A stretch of DNA of 6,903 nucleotides, from assembly GCA_937896495.1 (NCBI GenBank), contig CALBNQ010000077.1:1-6903 (forward strand), in the 5' to 3' direction. Shown here piece by piece: positions 5,859 through 6,903 of the stretch (position 1 is its first letter; every line of letters begins with the position of its first letter). The position numbers were made by a program, and so were the translations under genes. Source of the stretch: an uncultured archaeon. Lineage in GTDB: Archaea > Thermoproteota > Nitrososphaeria > Nitrososphaerales > Nitrosopumilaceae. Under the pieces are notes generated by a model. The model had not been told where the DNA came from and made no database searches. It worked only from the letters and a program-made list of their open reading frames with translations.

Positions 5859-6806
5859 ATGAGTTATCAAATGAAAGAACCAATTTTAGTAATAGGCTTA
5901 GGCGGAGCAGGTTCAAAGTTAGCAATTAAAGCCAAAGATACACTCAATTCAGATTGTTTACTAATTAGTAATGATCAAAAAGATTTTTCAACAGTTAATT
6001 CTTCTATTCACATTTCAACTGAATCAATAATCAACCCATCTGTTCAATTAATCAGAGGTTCAACATACAAAGAATTTGATGAAATTAAATCAAAAATTTC
6101 AAAATATTCTACAATTCTAATGATGAGTAATCTTGCAGGAAAAGCAGGAGCAGCAATTGCACCAGTGGTTTCAGAGATATGTAAAGAAGCAGACAAAGGA
6201 TTGATTTCATTTGCCATCATGCCTTTCAAATATGAGAAAGATAGAATTTTCAATTCAGGAATTTCATTGAAAAGAGTCAGAGAAAATTCAAAATGCACCA
6301 TTGTATTAGATAATGATTCATTGTTAGATAGTAATCCAGATCTTAGTGCCAAAGCATGTTACGATATTGCAAATTCAGCAATCATGCACGTTGTTAAATC
6401 ATTAGAATCATCTGAAGTATCAACTGAAACAAGTATTCTTTCAACAAGTAAAGAAGGTCAAGATATTGAAGATTCACTTAGAGATTCACTAAAAATGCTT
6501 TATGATAATGCACCACCAAATGCTATCAAACGTTCAATGTTGTATGTTGTAGGAGGAAACAATATTCCAGTAGGAGTATTAAACTCAATTACAAATCTAA
6601 CTAATGGAATTATCAATGAAAGTAATTCACATATTGATATGGTATCTACTGAAGAATCTAAAGTAGTAATGGTATCATCAATTCAAGGAATGAGTAAATT
6701 TGATAGTTATGACCCACTTGGAGTGATTCCTCAAGAAAACACACTTGATTGGTCAACACCAGATTGCAGTATTGACTGTAAACTAGACTTGTATCAATTA
6801 GAATAA
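5859..6806 (+). CDS. Divergent FtsZ-like protein (FtsZ/tubulin superfamily) with degenerate GTPase motifs
   Basis: This 315-residue cytosolic protein aligns by eye along the FtsZ fold. VIGLGGAGSKLA (11-22) corresponds to the first nucleotide-binding loop (GVGGAG). SNDQKDF (37-43) matches the NTDxxxL region, and NLAGKAGAAIAPVVSEI (91-107) sits where FtsZ has the GGGTGTGAAPVIAEI signature. FAIMPFKYEKDRIF (118-131) and the following RVRENSKCTIVLDNDSLL (139-156) match the FtsZ segment LPFxFEGxRR...IVIPNDRLL. The glycine signature itself is degraded to AGKAGA, lacking the central Thr. I cannot find the NxDxxD catalytic T7 loop after the central helix (163-182). The C-terminal half (about 200-277) keeps an FtsZ-like order, including MLYVVGG. 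It ends in an acidic tail with two cysteines (303, 307) rather than a recognisable FtsA/SepF-binding peptide. Thaumarchaea divide mainly by Cdv/ESCRT-like proteins and carry such an FtsZ homologue of unclear role. I infer nucleotide binding is possible but GTP-driven polymerisation doubtful. Start chosen at 5859, supported by the TATA box; the next Met is residue 5. Confidence 0.78.
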   Translation: MSYQMKEPILVIGLGGAGSKLAIKAKDTLNSDCLLISNDQKDFSTVNSSIHISTESIINPSVQLIRGSTYKEFDEIKSKISKYSTILMMSNLAGKAGAAIAPVVSEICKEADKGLISFAIMPFKYEKDRIFNSGISLKRVRENSKCTIVLDNDSLLDSNPDLSAKACYDIANSAIMHVVKSLESSEVSTETSILSTSKEGQDIEDSLRDSLKMLYDNAPPNAIKRSMLYVVGGNNIPVGVLNSITNLTNGIINESNSHIDMVSTEESKVVMVSSIQGMSKFDSYDPLGVIPQENTLDWSTPDCSIDCKLDLYQLE

Positions 6807-6819
6807 AATTATTTCAAAA

Positions 6820-6830
6820 TTTTAATTTTT
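6820..6830 (+). terminator. Oligo-T terminator after the FtsZ-like gene
   Basis: TTTTAATTTTT begins 14 nt after the stop codon in a 32-bp gap between two convergent genes. The gap is almost entirely A and T, so it may also slow transcription arriving from the opposite strand, although the T-runs on the minus strand are shorter. Confidence 0.4.
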
Positions 6831-6838
6831 AAGATTAA

Positions 6839-6903
6839 TTATTTAGAATCTGTCTTTGGTGTTTCTTTAGCTGGTTCTTCTGTCTTTGGTGTTTCTTTAG
6901 CTG
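6839..6903 (-). CDS. C-terminal tail of an unidentified protein with Thr/Glu/Pro/Ala/Lys repeats (runs off right edge)
   Basis: The minus strand is open from the window edge to a TAA at 6839-6841 and encodes AKETPKTEEPAKETPKTDSK as the last 20 residues. The tail is a 10-residue repeat (TEEPAKETPK), highly charged and disordered. Nothing of the folded part of the protein is in the window, so no function can be assigned. Such tails in archaea occur on nucleic-acid-associated and on secreted proteins alike. The reading frame is supported by the in-frame 30-bp repeat and by termination just before the AT-rich convergent gap. It is too short for a standard length cut-off. Confidence 0.65.
   Translation of the reverse strand, partial: AKETPKTEEPAKETPKTDSK
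6851..6903 (-). repeat. 30-bp tandem repeat encoding a 10-residue T/E/P/A/K unit
   Basis: The block 6851-6880 is repeated without a mismatch at 6881-6903, where the window ends after 23 of 30 bases. On the minus strand it encodes TEEPAKETPK units. The exact identity at DNA level, including synonymous positions, points to recent duplication. More copies may lie to the right. Confidence 0.85.

Noticed and set aside
6044..6352. Minus-strand ORF of 102 codons within the FtsZ-like gene
   Set aside because: It is a shadow frame opposite the conserved PFKYEK and NDSLL blocks.

Overview
The window looks like a chromosomal stretch of an ammonia-oxidising Thaumarchaeon (Nitrososphaerota) of the Nitrosopumilus type. 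The DNA is AT-rich. Most genes have a TATA-like box centred about 26-28 nt upstream of the start codon with no Shine-Dalgarno, which is the pattern of leaderless archaeal transcripts, and several genes are followed by oligo-T runs. The gene content fits: an archaeal-type copper nitrite reductase (NirK), an archaeal/eukaryal-type tRNA methylthiotransferase, and the very divergent FtsZ-like protein that accompanies Cdv-based division in this phylum. From memory, unchecked, Nitrosopumilus maritimus has a NirK and an FtsZ gene only a few loci apart (around Nmar_1259 to Nmar_1262), which would match this order.

Layout. Positions 1-539 (minus) hold the N-terminal part of a secreted beta-rich surface protein that runs off the window in perfect 12-bp repeats encoding TVEP. 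Positions 649-1581 (minus) encode a short 3-phosphoglycerate/D-2-hydroxyacid dehydrogenase. Positions 1651-3060 (minus) encode NirK, separated from the dehydrogenase by a strong oligo-T terminator and a separate TATA box. The 91-bp gap 3061-3151 is a divergent promoter region. From it, rightwards, run a class II fumarase-family enzyme (3152-4513) and, after only 3 nt, a CDKAL1/e-MtaB-type radical SAM methylthiotransferase (4517-5785), probably as one operon. An FtsZ/tubulin-superfamily protein with degenerate GTPase motifs (5859-6806) has its own promoter. The right edge (6839-6903, minus) is the C-terminal tail of another protein with a 10-residue T/E/P/A/K repeat.

The genes are mostly independent housekeeping or energy functions: serine biosynthesis, nitrogen-oxide chemistry outside the membrane, the fumarate/malate step, tRNA A37 modification and a cytoskeletal homologue. 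I see no mobile element, CRISPR array, RNA gene or defence system. The points most worth follow-up are the FtsZ-like protein without recognisable GTP-binding signature or catalytic loop, the mixed fumarase/aspartase character with a lost Arg, the altered copper-loop spacing of NirK, and the perfect TVEP repeats.
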